Positions 23,656 through 34,640 of a stretch of DNA of 64,000 bases are shown piece after piece. The notes below the pieces were generated by a model, which saw only the letters and a program-made list of their open reading frames with translations, searched no databases and was not told the origin of the DNA. Source of the stretch: Austropuccinia psidii (lineage: Eukaryota > Basidiomycota > Pucciniomycetes > Pucciniales > Sphaerophragmiaceae); assembly GCA_023105745.1 (NCBI GenBank), contig JALGQZ010000011.1, forward strand, positions 24,439,975 through 24,503,974, read 5' to 3'. Numbering within the stretch: position 1 is the stretch's first letter; the number at the start of each line of letters is the position of its first letter. Both the position numbers and the translations under genes were made by a program.

Positions 23656-25468
23656 TGTAAGGTGTGGATATGAAACTTTGATTAAAAATCAAGTACTTTT
23701 TCTGTCCTAAAAATTTGTATAAGGTAAAAAATCAATTAAAAATAGAAAGAAATATTATTCTTAAGAGAAAATACACCAATTTTATTGTTTATAGCTTTAT
23801 TAGTATAAAACAATAATATTATAAAGATTTATTGTTTTAACAACAATAAAAATTTATCCGAAAATACTCTACAAGAGATATTTTAGGCTACAAAAGAAAT
23901 TTCTTCAAGAGAAGTTTCAATTGCAATTAATTGAGCAAAGAGCTGCAAGCAATTAATTAAAGAAAAAAGTCTTTAAAAAGAATATTAAAGAGAAAACACA
24001 CCCAAAAGTGACCAGAGTGAATTTGGAAACAAAGTGACAAAGTTTACAGTGATGAAAGATGCTTTAATTCACTTTTGGGGTGGTTCATGGATAAAAAATG
24101 ATTATAAGAGTTAAACAAAAGGATTGGAATGATTTTTCACATGGTTAGAAGGTTTAAAATGATTGAAAAAGGTGGTTGGAATCTTTTATTGATTGGTTTA
24201 ACAGTGTTTAAACTAATTATAAAAGGAAAAGATTCTAACATGAAGAGAAAAGTGGGGCAAAGAAGACATTCTTTTATAGCCATCAATTTTCTTACTCCAA
24301 AAGTAAAATTTACTCTTGTCAGTCCTCAAAAGCAGTCTGACAACAGAAAAGCCAATTATGGAATCATTGAACCCGGGTTTACACCAAAAAAAGGGGTGGT
24401 TTAAGCCATTTTTTGCCATTTTTAGCCATTTTAGACCCTTAAATCAGCCATTACTATAGCAATACCTGGTCTAGAGCCTTCCAAACACGTCATAATGTGT
24501 TTAAGAGGCGTAGAAACCAGTTAAAACTGTTTCTACTAACATTTCTTCAACGTAAGGGTAGTTTTACCCTCTTGGCAACAGTTAAAACTGCCCTGGTTGG
24601 TATCAAAACCTCATCATCAATTGAGTCACAGACCCTGTGACTCAATTCCAGGCCAAAAGTAATTAACTTTTGCATGAATTTTGACATCTCACACCTGTCA
24701 GCAAGGATTTTGGGGTCTGGCTCCCCCTTAGAGCTAGAGTTTCTTTTCCCCCCAATTTATTTTTTCCTTTAATTCCTCATCATGTATTATACTTGTAATT
24801 TACATATGTAATTAAATTGAATTGTACTGTACAATACAGTAATTATTGATACCTTATATGCAAATCAAAGTTCACTTATGTAATACATGCGCACATTTTG
24901 ACATTTCAATTGAATTCAATTGAAAATACTTCAATTCCTCATAGCTTCTAAACTAAACACAACACCTCAATTTTAACACAAAAAATTGATGGTTAACACC
25001 ACATGTGGTGTGAATTGAATTAAAGCTTTGAGGATTTTCAATTTTTGTATTGAAAATACTGAAAACTTAAATTAAGCTTATTTAGAGTTGAGTTACAAAA
25101 ATTTCACTCAGAGGTGACCCCACCTAATTTTTATAAGGAATCAAATGGTGAAATAATTTGCATATATTGGATAAAATAACTATAATATATTTTATATAAA
25201 TTTTTACCAAAAATATTCTAATTTCATAATTTTCATTAAAAATTCATTTTTACTTAATTTTCACAAGTAAAAATGAATTTTCATAATTTTAAATTTTATT
25301 GTAATTTTATTTTTAAATTATAATTAAATTTTGATTTTGAAATATAAATTTTTATTTATATTTCATTTTTCATTTTTATAATATAAATAAATTTATTTTA
25401 TTTATTTTTGCATTTTAATTTATTGTCTGTGGTCTTTTGGGTATATAAAAAGACCTCTAAGGCTCACA
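23656..25468 (-). repeat. Long terminal repeat of gypsy element G4 (about 1.81 kb)
   Basis: On the minus strand it starts TGTGAGCCTTAGAGG beside the G4 polypurine tract and ends CCACACCTTACA, matching the G1 LTR over its length. With the truncated G3 LTR it forms a head-to-head pair, best explained by insertion of G4 into the G3 LTR followed by loss of the rest. Confidence 0.85.
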
Positions 25469-26888
25469 TTCCCTCCCCCTAAAAAAAGAATATTACCTTG
25501 TAATATTGTTATTTCTAGTGTGCCTGAACCTTCTAAGAAGTTTAGTAGCTTCAGGTATGTCCTTTTCTGGCAACGATTCATCTTCACAAGCTGGGCACTG
25601 TACCTAACAAGGTATTCCTTTACTTTGTTGGTTCTCAACTTCCTTTCTTTGAGAACTTTAGTAATTTTCTTACTACCAGATGGCTCGACAGGGGGTATAG
25701 CTTGGGGAATTTTATTCCTCAAGGGAAATTTTTCAGCATCACTAGATTTGTATGGCTTTATCAAGCTCACTGGAAATGTAGGATGCTTATTGCTAAGTTC
25801 CTCAGATAACTCTACTTCAACAGCATTTTCTCCATGGAGGGCTTTAATAACAAAAGGTCCTGAAAAAGAGTCTTGCAGCTTTTTACATAGTTTGATGTTA
25901 TTGAAGTTAGTGGTGGATACAAGAACTAAATCCCCCACTTTAAAATCTGGAGTTGCATGTGATTTATCCCATTTGTCCTTAGCATATGCAAAAGAGTCTT
26001 CCATGCACCTTACTGCATGCTTTCAAGCTTTGTCTAGCATTCCCTTGAAGCTGGAAGCTGTGGGATGTATTTCAATCAAATATTTCCTCAAGGAATCTTG
26101 GGGTAATTTGGGGTTCCATACTTTTTCTAGGATAGCACGAGTTTGATTGGTACTGGCATGGATTGATGTTTTACATGCTAATTCCAGTGCTGGCAACAGA
26201 GTACACCAATCATGGGTAAATCCATCACAATATTTGGATTCAAGGCCATATGCACAAAATCTTCTTACCATGTCCTCTAAGGTTTGGATAATCCTTTCAG
26301 CCAGACCATCAGCTTGTGGGTGGTAGGCTGTAGAGAAAAATGGCTTAGTGCCAAATAATTGGTGAAGATTTGTCCATAGTGCTGAAGTGAATTTGGGATC
26401 CCTATCACTGATGATATTTGTAAATATCCCAGTCCATGACACTACTCTATTCCATATCAGAAGAGCTGTATCCATGGCTGTATCATCCTTGTGACATGGT
26501 GAAAAAATTTGAGTTTTACTGAATCTTTCCACAATCACTAGGCAAGCATTATAACTTCTGTCACCTCCTGGTGGTAGGCCAGTTACCCAATCCATATGGA
26601 AAATTTCCCAAGGTCTGCTTGGCTCTTGGATTTTTATCATATTTCCAAGTCTCTTGCCAGTGGATTTATTTTCTTTTTGACATCTGTCACAGGTTTATCA
26701 ATACTCTGAAACATTTTTCTGCCACATTGGCTACCATATACAGGTTTTTACTTTCTCTCTTGTTCTGTCGTCAGACAGATGTCCTGGGAAGGGGCTGTCA
26801 TGGCATTCTTTCAGTACAATATTAATTAATGACCTGTCCAAAACTGTCATGACACATGTGTGCTTGGTCCTGTGATAAATTCACTGCC
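25469..26888 (-). pseudogene. Ty3/gypsy integrase and chromodomain fragment (element G4)
   Basis: The minus strand encodes part of the zinc-binding region, the integrase core ([49 protein letters not shown], so D, D and E are all present) and the C-terminal region (FKVGDLVLVSTTNFNNI, SFSGPFVIKALHG, EYLVRYSAQ). A stop near 26023, a frameshift in the chromodomain near 25560 and stops in the zinc-binding part (near 26697) inactivate it. The 5' end is lost inside the region before the zinc finger, where satellite-like DNA begins. It belongs to the same family as G1 and G3. Confidence 0.9.
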
Positions 26889-27091
26889 TGAAATAATGTG
26901 TAAACATGACCCATGTTAAATCAAGTCACATCAATTTGTTTTATTTTAAAAAAACCAGAGTTTTCTGATTCAATCAGATGGTGATTTATGATAAACTTCA
27001 AAGAAGGTGATGAAATGGGTTGATTAAATGTCAGCCATATGATGATTTATTTTGAATAAACCCTGGCTTCCTGACCTAATGTAAACCATTA
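26889..27091. other. Dyad-rich lead-in to the satellite arrays
   Basis: AT-rich sequence with individual, non-repeated hairpins such as TCTGATT-C-AATCAGA near 26966 and TTTAT-TTTGA-ATAAA near 27050. It has the same arm lengths as the arrays that follow, but no gene. Confidence 0.5.
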
Positions 27092-27840
27092 ATGTAAACC
27101 AATGTTTTATTTACTATAAAGCAATGGTTTACTTAATATAAACCAATGTTTTATTTAATGTAAACCAATGTTTTATTTAATATAAAGCAATTGTTTATTC
27201 ACTTTAAATCAATGGTTCATTTAATATAAATCAATGTTTTATTTAATTTAAACCAATGTTTTATTCAATATGAAGCAATGGTTTATTTACTATAAAGCAA
27301 TGGTTCAATTACTATAAATCAATGGTTCATTTAATATAAATCAATGTTCTATTTAATGTAAACCAATTTTTTATTTAATATAAAGCAAGGTTTTATTTAA
27401 TGTAAACCAATGTTCTATTTAATATAAAGCAATGGTTTATTTACTATAAAGCAATGGTTTACTTAATATACATCAATGTTTTATTTAATGTAAACCAATG
27501 TTTTATTTAATATAAAGAGATGGTTTATTCACTATAAAGCAATGGTTTATTTAATATAAATCAATGTTTTATTTAATGTAAACCAATGTTTTATTTAATA
27601 GAAAGCAATGGTTTATTTAACGTAAACCAATGTTTTATTTAATATAAAGAAATGGTTTATTTACTATAAAGCAATGGTTTATTTAATATAAATCAATATT
27701 TTATTTAATGTAAGCCAATGTTTTATTTAATATAAAGCAATTGTTTATTTAAGGTAAACCAATGTTTTATTTAATATAAACCAATGGTTCTTTAACTATA
27801 AAGCAGTGGTTTATTTAATATAAACCAATGTTTTATTTAA
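27092..27840. repeat. Satellite S1: 22-bp units, about 34 copies
   Basis: Tandem 22-bp units of the type AATGTTTTATTTAATGTAAACC. The unit is a hyphenated dyad whose clearest form is GGTTTAT-TTAAT-ATAAACC (7-bp arms, 5-nt centre). Units vary between AAACC and AAAGC and between TTAAT and TTACT, but spacing is regular. Confidence 0.9.
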
Positions 27841-28290
27841 TCACTGCCTGCATTATTCCATTACCAAGTTCCATGTGATGTCACATCACAAACCTTTGGT
27901 TCATGTTAAATCACATGTATGTGTTTATCTGTTCCCCATGTGATTTTTAATAAGCCTATATGGATGAAATGGAATAATTTCTATTACATAAACAGTGGAA
28001 TGGTTCATTTTACATGAACCTCAGGTTGTTTATGTAGAATAAACAATAGGTTGATGTAAAATCAAACATAGGTTGATGTAAAATCAACCACAGGTTAATG
28101 TAAAATGAACCCTAGGTTGATTTAGAATAAACCATAGGTTGATGTAAAATCAACCATAGGTTGATGTAAAATCAACCATAGGTTGATGTAAAATCAACCA
28201 TAGTTTAATGTAAAATCAACAATAGGTTGATGTAAAATCAACCATAGTTTGATGTAAAATCAACCAAAGTTTGATGTATTACCAATCAAA
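27841..28290. repeat. Single hairpins leading into satellite S2: 22-bp units, about 12 copies
   Basis: The first 170 bp hold single dyads (TGTGATGT-C-ACATCACA near 27870; GGTTCAT-TTTAC-ATGAACC near 27991; TTGTTTAT-GTAGA-ATAAACAA near 28027). From about 28050 the unit GGTTGAT-GTAAA-ATCAACC plus CAT/ATA repeats every 22 bp. Confidence 0.85.
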
Positions 28291-28299
28291 GTTTGAATT

Positions 28300-29245
28300 G
28301 GTATATCAACTCCTCATCATGCAGGATCAAGTTTCAATTTTGGGCTATCAATTCCCCACCATGGTTTATCAACTGAGAATCATGTGAAATAAATTCCTCA
28401 TCATGTGCAATCAATTCCTAATCATGTGGAATCAATTAATCATCATGTGAGATCAATTCCCCATTATGTAAAATCAATTCCACATCATGTGGAATCAATT
28501 CCTCATCATGTGAAATCAACTCCTCATCATGTGGAATCAATTCCTCATGATGTGAAATCAATTCCCCATCATGTGAAATCAATTCCCCATCATGAGGAAT
28601 CAATTACTCATGATGTGAAATCAATGCCCCATCATGTGGAATCAATTCCTCATAATGTGAAATAAATTCCCCATCATGTGGAATCAATTCCTCATGATGT
28701 GAAATCAATTCCCCATCATGTGAAATCAACTTCTCATCATGTGAAATCCTTTTCTCATCATTTGGGATCAATTTCTCATCATTTGAAATCGCTTCCTCAT
28801 CATGTGGAATAAATTTCTGATCATGTGTAATCAATTCCTTATTATGTGAAAACAATTCATCATCATGGGATATTAATTTTTCACCATGTGAAATCAACCC
28901 CCCACCATGTGAAATCAATTGCCAATAATGAAAGATAAATTCCTCATCATGTGAAATCAATGCCTCATCATGTGGAATTGACTCCTAATCATGTGGAATT
29001 GATGCCTCATCATGTGGAATTGATGCCTAATCATGTGAAATTGACGCCTCATAATGTGGAAATGATTCCTCATCATGTCTTCCCCAACATGTGGAACCAA
29101 TTCCTCATCATGTGGAATGAGTTCCCCATCACGTGAAATCAATTTTCCATCATGAGAAATCAGTTCCTCATCATGTGGAATCCATTTGCCATCATGTGAA
29201 ATCAATTACTCGTAATGTGGAATTTGTGCTTCATTATATGGAATC
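28300..29245. repeat. Satellite S3: 21-bp units, about 40 copies
   Basis: Units of the type AATTCCTCATCATGTGGAATC. The most symmetric copies (near 28477) read ATTCCACAT-C-ATGTGGAAT, and consecutive units also form GGAAT-CA-ATTCC, so the ancestral unit was almost wholly self-complementary. Because 21 is divisible by 3, long frames with heptapeptide repeats (IPHHVKS-like) occur on both strands. I do not regard them as genes. Confidence 0.9.
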
Positions 29246-31007
29246 AATCTTGCATCATGGGGTATCAATTCTTTGTCATGAGAAATCAACTGGTCAGCAT
29301 TTTTTGATCAATTTTCCATCTATTGCGATCCAATTCTCATCATGGGGGATAAGTCTCACAACACGGAGAATCAGTGCTTCATTGTGTAGAATGGAAAAAA
29401 ATAACAGTAATCTGACTGAACTGAACCAATGGTTTATTTAAAGCCACTTTAAACACTGTTCAAATAGGTTTAAAAACTATTCAAATAGGTTTGAACACTG
29501 TTCAAATAGGTTCAAACACTGTTCAAATAGGTTTGAACACTGTTCAATCTTGCATCATGGGGTATCAATTCTTTGTCATGAGAAATCAACTGGTCAGCAT
29601 TTTTTGATCAATTTTCCATCTTTTGCAATCCAATTCTCATCATGGGGGATAAGTCTCACAACACAGAGAATCAGTGCTTCATTGTGTAGAATGGGAAAAA
29701 ATAACAGTAATCTGACTGAACTCAATCAATGGTTTATTTAAAACCACTTTGAACACTGTTCAAATAGGTTTGAACACTGTTCAAATACTTTTGAACACTG
29801 TTCAATCTTGCATCATGGGGTATCAATTCTTTGTCATGAGAAATCAACTGGTCAGCATTTTTTGATCAATTTTCCATCTATTGCGATCAAATTCTCATCA
29901 TGGGGGATAAGTCTCACAACACGGAGAATCAGTGCTTCATTGTGTAGAATGGAAAAAAATAACAGTAATCTGACTGAACTCAACCAATGGTTTATTTAAA
30001 ACCACTTTAAACACTGTTCAAATAGGCTTGAACACTGTTCAAATAGGTTTGAACACTGTTCAAATAGGTTTGAACACTGTAGAAATAGGTTTGAACATTG
30101 TTCAAATAGGTTTGAACACTGTTCAAAAAGGTTTGAACAATGTTCAAATACGTTTGAACACTGTTCAAATATGTTTGAACACTGTTCAAATATGTTTGAA
30201 CACTGTTCAAATACGTTTGAACACTGTTCAAATACGTTTGAACACTGTTGAAATAGGTTTGAACACAGCATTTTTTAATCAATTTTCCATCTATTGCGAT
30301 CCAATTCTCATCATGGGGGATAAGTCTCACAACACAGAGAATCAGTGCTTCATTGTGTAGAATGGAAAAAAATAACAGTAATATGACTGAACTCAACCAA
30401 TGGTTTATTTAAAACCACTTTAAACACTGTTAAAATAGGTTTAAAAACTATTCAAATAGGTTTGAACACTGTTCAATCTTGCATCATGGGGTATCAATTC
30501 TTTGTCATGAGAAATCAACTGGTCAGCATTTTTTGATCAATTTTCCATCTATTGCAATCCAATTCTCATCATGGGGGATAAGTCTCACAACACGGAGAAT
30601 CAGTGCTTCATTGTGTAGAATGGAAAAAAATAACAGTAATCTGACTGAACTCAACCAATGGTTTATTTAAAACCACTTTAAACACTATTCAAATAGGTTT
30701 GAACACTGTTCAATCTTGCATCATGGGGTATCAATTCTTTGTCATGAGAAATCAACTGGTAAGCATTTTTTGATCAATTTTCCATCTATTGCGATCAAAT
30801 TCTCATCATGGGGGATAAGTCTCACAACACGAAGAATCAGTGCTTCATTGTGTAGAATGGAAAAAAATAACAGTAATCTGACTGAAATCAACCAATGGTC
30901 TATTTAAAACGACTTTAAACACTGTTCAAATGGGTTTGAACACTGTTCAAATAGGTTTGAACACTGACCAAATAGGTTTGAACACTGTTCAAATAGGTTT
31001 GAACGCT
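29246..31007. repeat. Satellite S4: higher-order repeat of a 190-bp block plus 21-bp dyad units
   Basis: A block beginning TTGCATCATGGGGTATCAAT and ending CAATGGTTTATTTAAAACCA occurs six times (about 29246, 29546, 29804, 30266 (5'-truncated), 30476 and 30713). Blocks are separated by variable runs of the 21-bp dyad TTTGAACA-C-TGTTCAAA plus TAGG, with about 11 units in the longest run (30010-30265). The block contains S1-like and S3-like motifs, so this array appears derived from its neighbours. A 63-codon frame in each block is incidental. Confidence 0.9.
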
Positions 31008-32446
31008 TGTCAGGCTGAGTCTATATTGAAGTGGTAATAAGGGTATTTACAACTAGAATTATGACTGTGACACATAGAAAATTGATTTAAAATAAGGGTT
31101 TTTGGGTTTTTTAAAGATCATTTATAATATAATTAAGGGGTTCTACTATTGGATAATAGTGGTGGTGAGCGCTATTGAGAACCCAGGGTGCAATCTTACC
31201 AGTTGGGTTACTATAATCAGAGTTACAATAATTAAATATATAATTATACCTGTTTATTACCCAAGAGTAAAACTGTTTTTGAAAGTTTACTACGTAGGGT
31301 ATTCAAGAGCAGGATGAGGGACAATTCTGGCTGTGAAAAGCCTCCTTTTTATCCTGAAATGGGGTGGAAAGGGTGCTAGACCTTTCCACGTAGAGGAAGT
31401 GAAGATTTTTCACTTTCTAGTACTGGCTTGTGGCTTGCAAACAGCCTGTATAGCCTGTATTGGGCTCAGATGTGGTTTTTAAACCACATCTGGGCGGTTT
31501 TCACCAATACAGGGTGAAAATCTTTATCTGGGGACCTCACAGCCTGATTCTGACGTGTATGACACGTAGAATGCTGTACAGAAGCTGTATGGGACCCCAT
31601 TATTGACTGACATATGAGGTATTGAAGTAAAAACATGCTTCTTTGTCTCTTTGACACCTCATATTCATGATTATGGGATATTATCCCATGGTAAGGCTGT
31701 ATATGACAGCAGGTGGGATTTTAACCTTAAAACAGCCATAACTTTGTCAATTCTTGAGATATCAACCTCAGAATAGGTTCAATGTGTAGCCGTGTATGTG
31801 CCCTACACAATGATACCTCATTTGATCTGGGTATCATTAACTATGGCAAAGGTATCCCATGTACAAGATTTTTGTACATTTGCGTGTTTTAGGCAAAAAG
31901 CTGTATTGAGCTTGTTTGCCCCATAACTTCTGCAGTAGTTGAGATATGAGGAAGTGGATGACACCATCAGATATCCGTGATTGTGCTCTTTCCAAAAAGA
32001 CCCCACTTCAGGTATCCCACACTAAAACTGTAGAAGCTAGATGAGAGGTGAATGTTTTGTTCACCCTTATTTGGCCTGAAATTGACCATAACTCCAGTAA
32101 TATTGGTGCTAGCTCAGTTTGGCTGCTACCATTAGATAGCCCTGGCTTAGAGCTTCATTTCAAGTAACCATTTGATGTGGTTAAGCCTCTCCTTCTAGAT
32201 TTTAGATGAGAGGTGAAAATTAAGGTTTATGCTCAGCAATAACTTTGAGCAGGAATAACTTTGTTATTTCTAGTCCTATGGTGATGGGACTTATATTTTC
32301 AGGAAGAGGTGAGTTTCTTCTTTCTTTTGATACCTTTTGAGCTGATTTGGCTCAGCTCCATGTTTTGGTGGTATCTTGGCTATACCATTGGTTTATGGTA
32401 TTTTGGCTGTCATGCTTGTGCTCTGGTTTTGAGTCACAGGCTGACA
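31008..32446 (-). repeat. Long terminal repeat of gypsy element G5 (about 1.44 kb), hairpin-rich
   Basis: On the minus strand it begins TGTCAGCCTGTGACTC after a GAGAGGGAGGG purine tract that follows the G5 stop; the other end reads TGTCAGGCTGAGTC on the plus strand, giving inverted termini. Inside are many distinct dyads: 31467-31492 (CAGATGTGGTTT-TT-AAACCACATCTG), 31547-31572, 31673-31689 (ATGGGATA-T-TATCCCAT) and 31809-31838 (AATGATACC ... GGTATCATT). It directly abuts satellite S4. Confidence 0.75.
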
Positions 32447-32470
32447 TACCCTCCCTCTCAAAAAGGCTCA

Positions 32471-34325
32471 TCATTTATGAGACTGTTCAGTCCTTCTAGA
32501 GGCTCTAAATCTCCTTAAATGAAGGTTCCCATCTGGTATCGCATCCTCTGCCAACCATTTGTCTTTATCTGCTGTCTGGTTCTTGAATCTGACTAGGTAT
32601 TGTCTTTGATCCTTCCCATTGAGTCTGATCTTCCTGGCCCTGATGATCTTACTCACAGGTCCAGGGGAGTCCTCCACTTCCACTATCTCTTGTGGTGTGG
32701 GGTTCTTTCTCCTGGAGGGGAATTTATCCTCCTCTGTCTGGAAGTATGGTTTGACCAAACTCACTGGAAAGACTGGATGTTTCCTTGAAAACTCTTCAGT
32801 GAGTTTGACTTCCACTGCATTTTTCCCTATCAAATTAATGATAGTGAAAGGACCTAAAAATGAGTCCCTCATCTTTTTAGGTCCTTTGAGATTGTTGAAG
32901 TTCAGTGTAGACACTAACACCTGGTACCCTTCCTTGAAGTCAGGTTCCATATGTGATTTGTCCCACCTCTGCTTATTGTATTCTTTTGCCTCAGCTATGC
33001 ATTTGGCAGCTGTGTCACAGGCCCTCTTCCACATATCATGGAAGTCTTTGGCTGTGGGGTGGATAGTCAGGAGATTTTTCTTCAAGTGATCCACAGGCAA
33101 CAGGGGGTTCCACCCTTCCTCCACCAGTGCAGGTGTTTTACCTGTGGTGGAGTGCTGGCTTGTATTATAAGCCAGTTGGACTGCTGGTAAGAGGGTAACC
33201 CAATCATGGGTGTATCCCTCATGGTCTTTGTATTCCATGCCATAGGCACAGAATCTTCTGAGGATGTCCTCCATTGTTTGGATCATCCTTTCAGCTAGGC
33301 CATCTGTTTGTGGATGGTAAGCTGTGGAAAAAGCAAGTTTGGTACCAAGCATTTCATATAAGTTAGTCCAAAATTCAGATGTGAATTTTGGGTCCCTATC
33401 ACTAATGATGATCTTAGGGACTCCACAGGTAGATATGATGTTATTCCAAAACAACAGAGCAGTATCCATGGCTGTGTCTTCTTTATGGCATGGTAGACAC
33501 CTCATGCTCTTGCTCAACCTATCAACTATGATCAAACAGGCATTATAATTTTCTTTGCGTCCTGGGACAAGTCCTGTAACCCAGTCCATGTTGATGGTTT
33601 CCCATGGGTGTTTGGGTTCTTCTGTGTTTAAGTAACCCATACTCCTTCCCATGTTTCCTATTCGCCTTTTGGAATCTTTCACAAGTGTTGATGTATTCAC
33701 TCAACTCTTGTTCCCACTTGGGCCACCAAGCTGTGCTTGCTACCCTCTCTTTGGTCCTGTCTTCACTCATGTGTCCCATATAGGGGCAGTCATGGCATTC
33801 TTGTAGGATCAATGAGATGTGGTCTCTGTCTACCACTGTGAGTGCACTTGTGTGCTTTTCTCTGTGGTAGAGCAGGCCATCTATAAGAAAAACTTATTGT
33901 CCTTATGGACCCTCAACCAGGGTTCTTCCAGCTGGGTTTCCAGTTCTGGACTCCTGTACTTTTGTTGAAGGAGTTGGAGTAGTATGCTACACTGTTTGTG
34001 TTTGGCATAAGACTTCTGTACTGCACTGAAGAATTCATTGTGCAGTTCTGAGGGATTTATTCCCAGTATGGGAGTTTCTGTCCCTTCTGAGTCAGTGTTT
34101 CCACTGTCAAGGGTACCACTTTCTGGTGCCCATTCAGATAATCTGAAGTTTTTCCTCCTATCTATTTCCATGAAATGGATAGTGATTTTTGCTGCAACTT
34201 CTGGATCATAAGCTGGATTGCTTTTGACATTGTCCAGTGGCCATCTGCTGAGGCCATCTGCATTGGTATGGCTTTTACCTTCCTTGTATATGATCACTGG
34301 GGGGATCTGACTTGGACCTGCTTGC
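32471..34325 (-). pseudogene. Ty3/gypsy polyprotein fragment: RNase H end, integrase, chromodomain (element G5)
   Basis: The minus strand encodes KSHTNADGLSRWPL at the RNase H end, then a zinc-binding region (ILQECHDCPYMGHMSEDR ... [11 protein letters not shown]), where the last Cys of CxxC is replaced by Phe. The long open frame that follows has intact D,D,E signatures ([41 protein letters not shown]), a C-terminal region and a chromodomain ([19 protein letters not shown]). A frameshift near 33650 and a stop at 33881 break it. The final 409 codons remain open, making this the youngest-looking gypsy here. It is a third family, distinct from G1/G3/G4 and G2. Upstream domains are missing beyond about 34.3 kb. 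Confidence 0.92.
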
Positions 34326-34348
34326 AGGTCCCTTACAAGTATATTGAG

Positions 34349-34640
34349 TTATATCTCCAAGTTAACTGAGCATTAACTCATGTCATATCTGTATCTTTAT
34401 CTCCAAGCAAACTTAGCATTAACTCATTTCATATCTATATCTTTACATCCAAGCTAACTCAGAATTAACTCATGTCATATCTAAATTTTTATCTCCAATT
34501 TAGCTCAACATTAAGTCATGGAATATCTACATGTCTATCTACAAGATAACTCATAAGTCACTCATGGAATATCTATATGTTTATCTCAAAGCTAACTAAT
34601 TATTAACTTCAGTCATATATCCATGTGTATCTCCAAATGG
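34349..34640. repeat. 46-bp tandem repeat, about 6 copies
   Basis: Units beginning CTCCAAG and containing TTAACTCATGTCATATCT recur at about 34355, 34401, 34447, 34493, 34539, 34584 and 34631 (spacing 45-47 bp), with increasing divergence to the right. It starts at the truncated end of gypsy G5. Confidence 0.8.

Noticed and set aside
25520..26146. 208-codon plus-strand ORF
   Set aside because: It is the complement of the gypsy G4 integrase and chromodomain coding strand.
27092..29245. Regular short repeats resembling a CRISPR array
   Set aside because: Units are contiguous with no unique spacers, and the genome is clearly eukaryotic.
28405..30396. Long ORFs with heptapeptide repeats on both strands (up to 129 codons)
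   Set aside because: The 21-bp satellite period keeps every frame in register, so open frames arise by chance. There is no intron, promoter or domain support.
29133..30907. Five nearly identical 63-codon ORFs starting MHHGVSILCHEKS
   Set aside because: They lie inside copies of the same 190-bp satellite block, so their conservation reflects recent amplification. A sixth block lacks the start.
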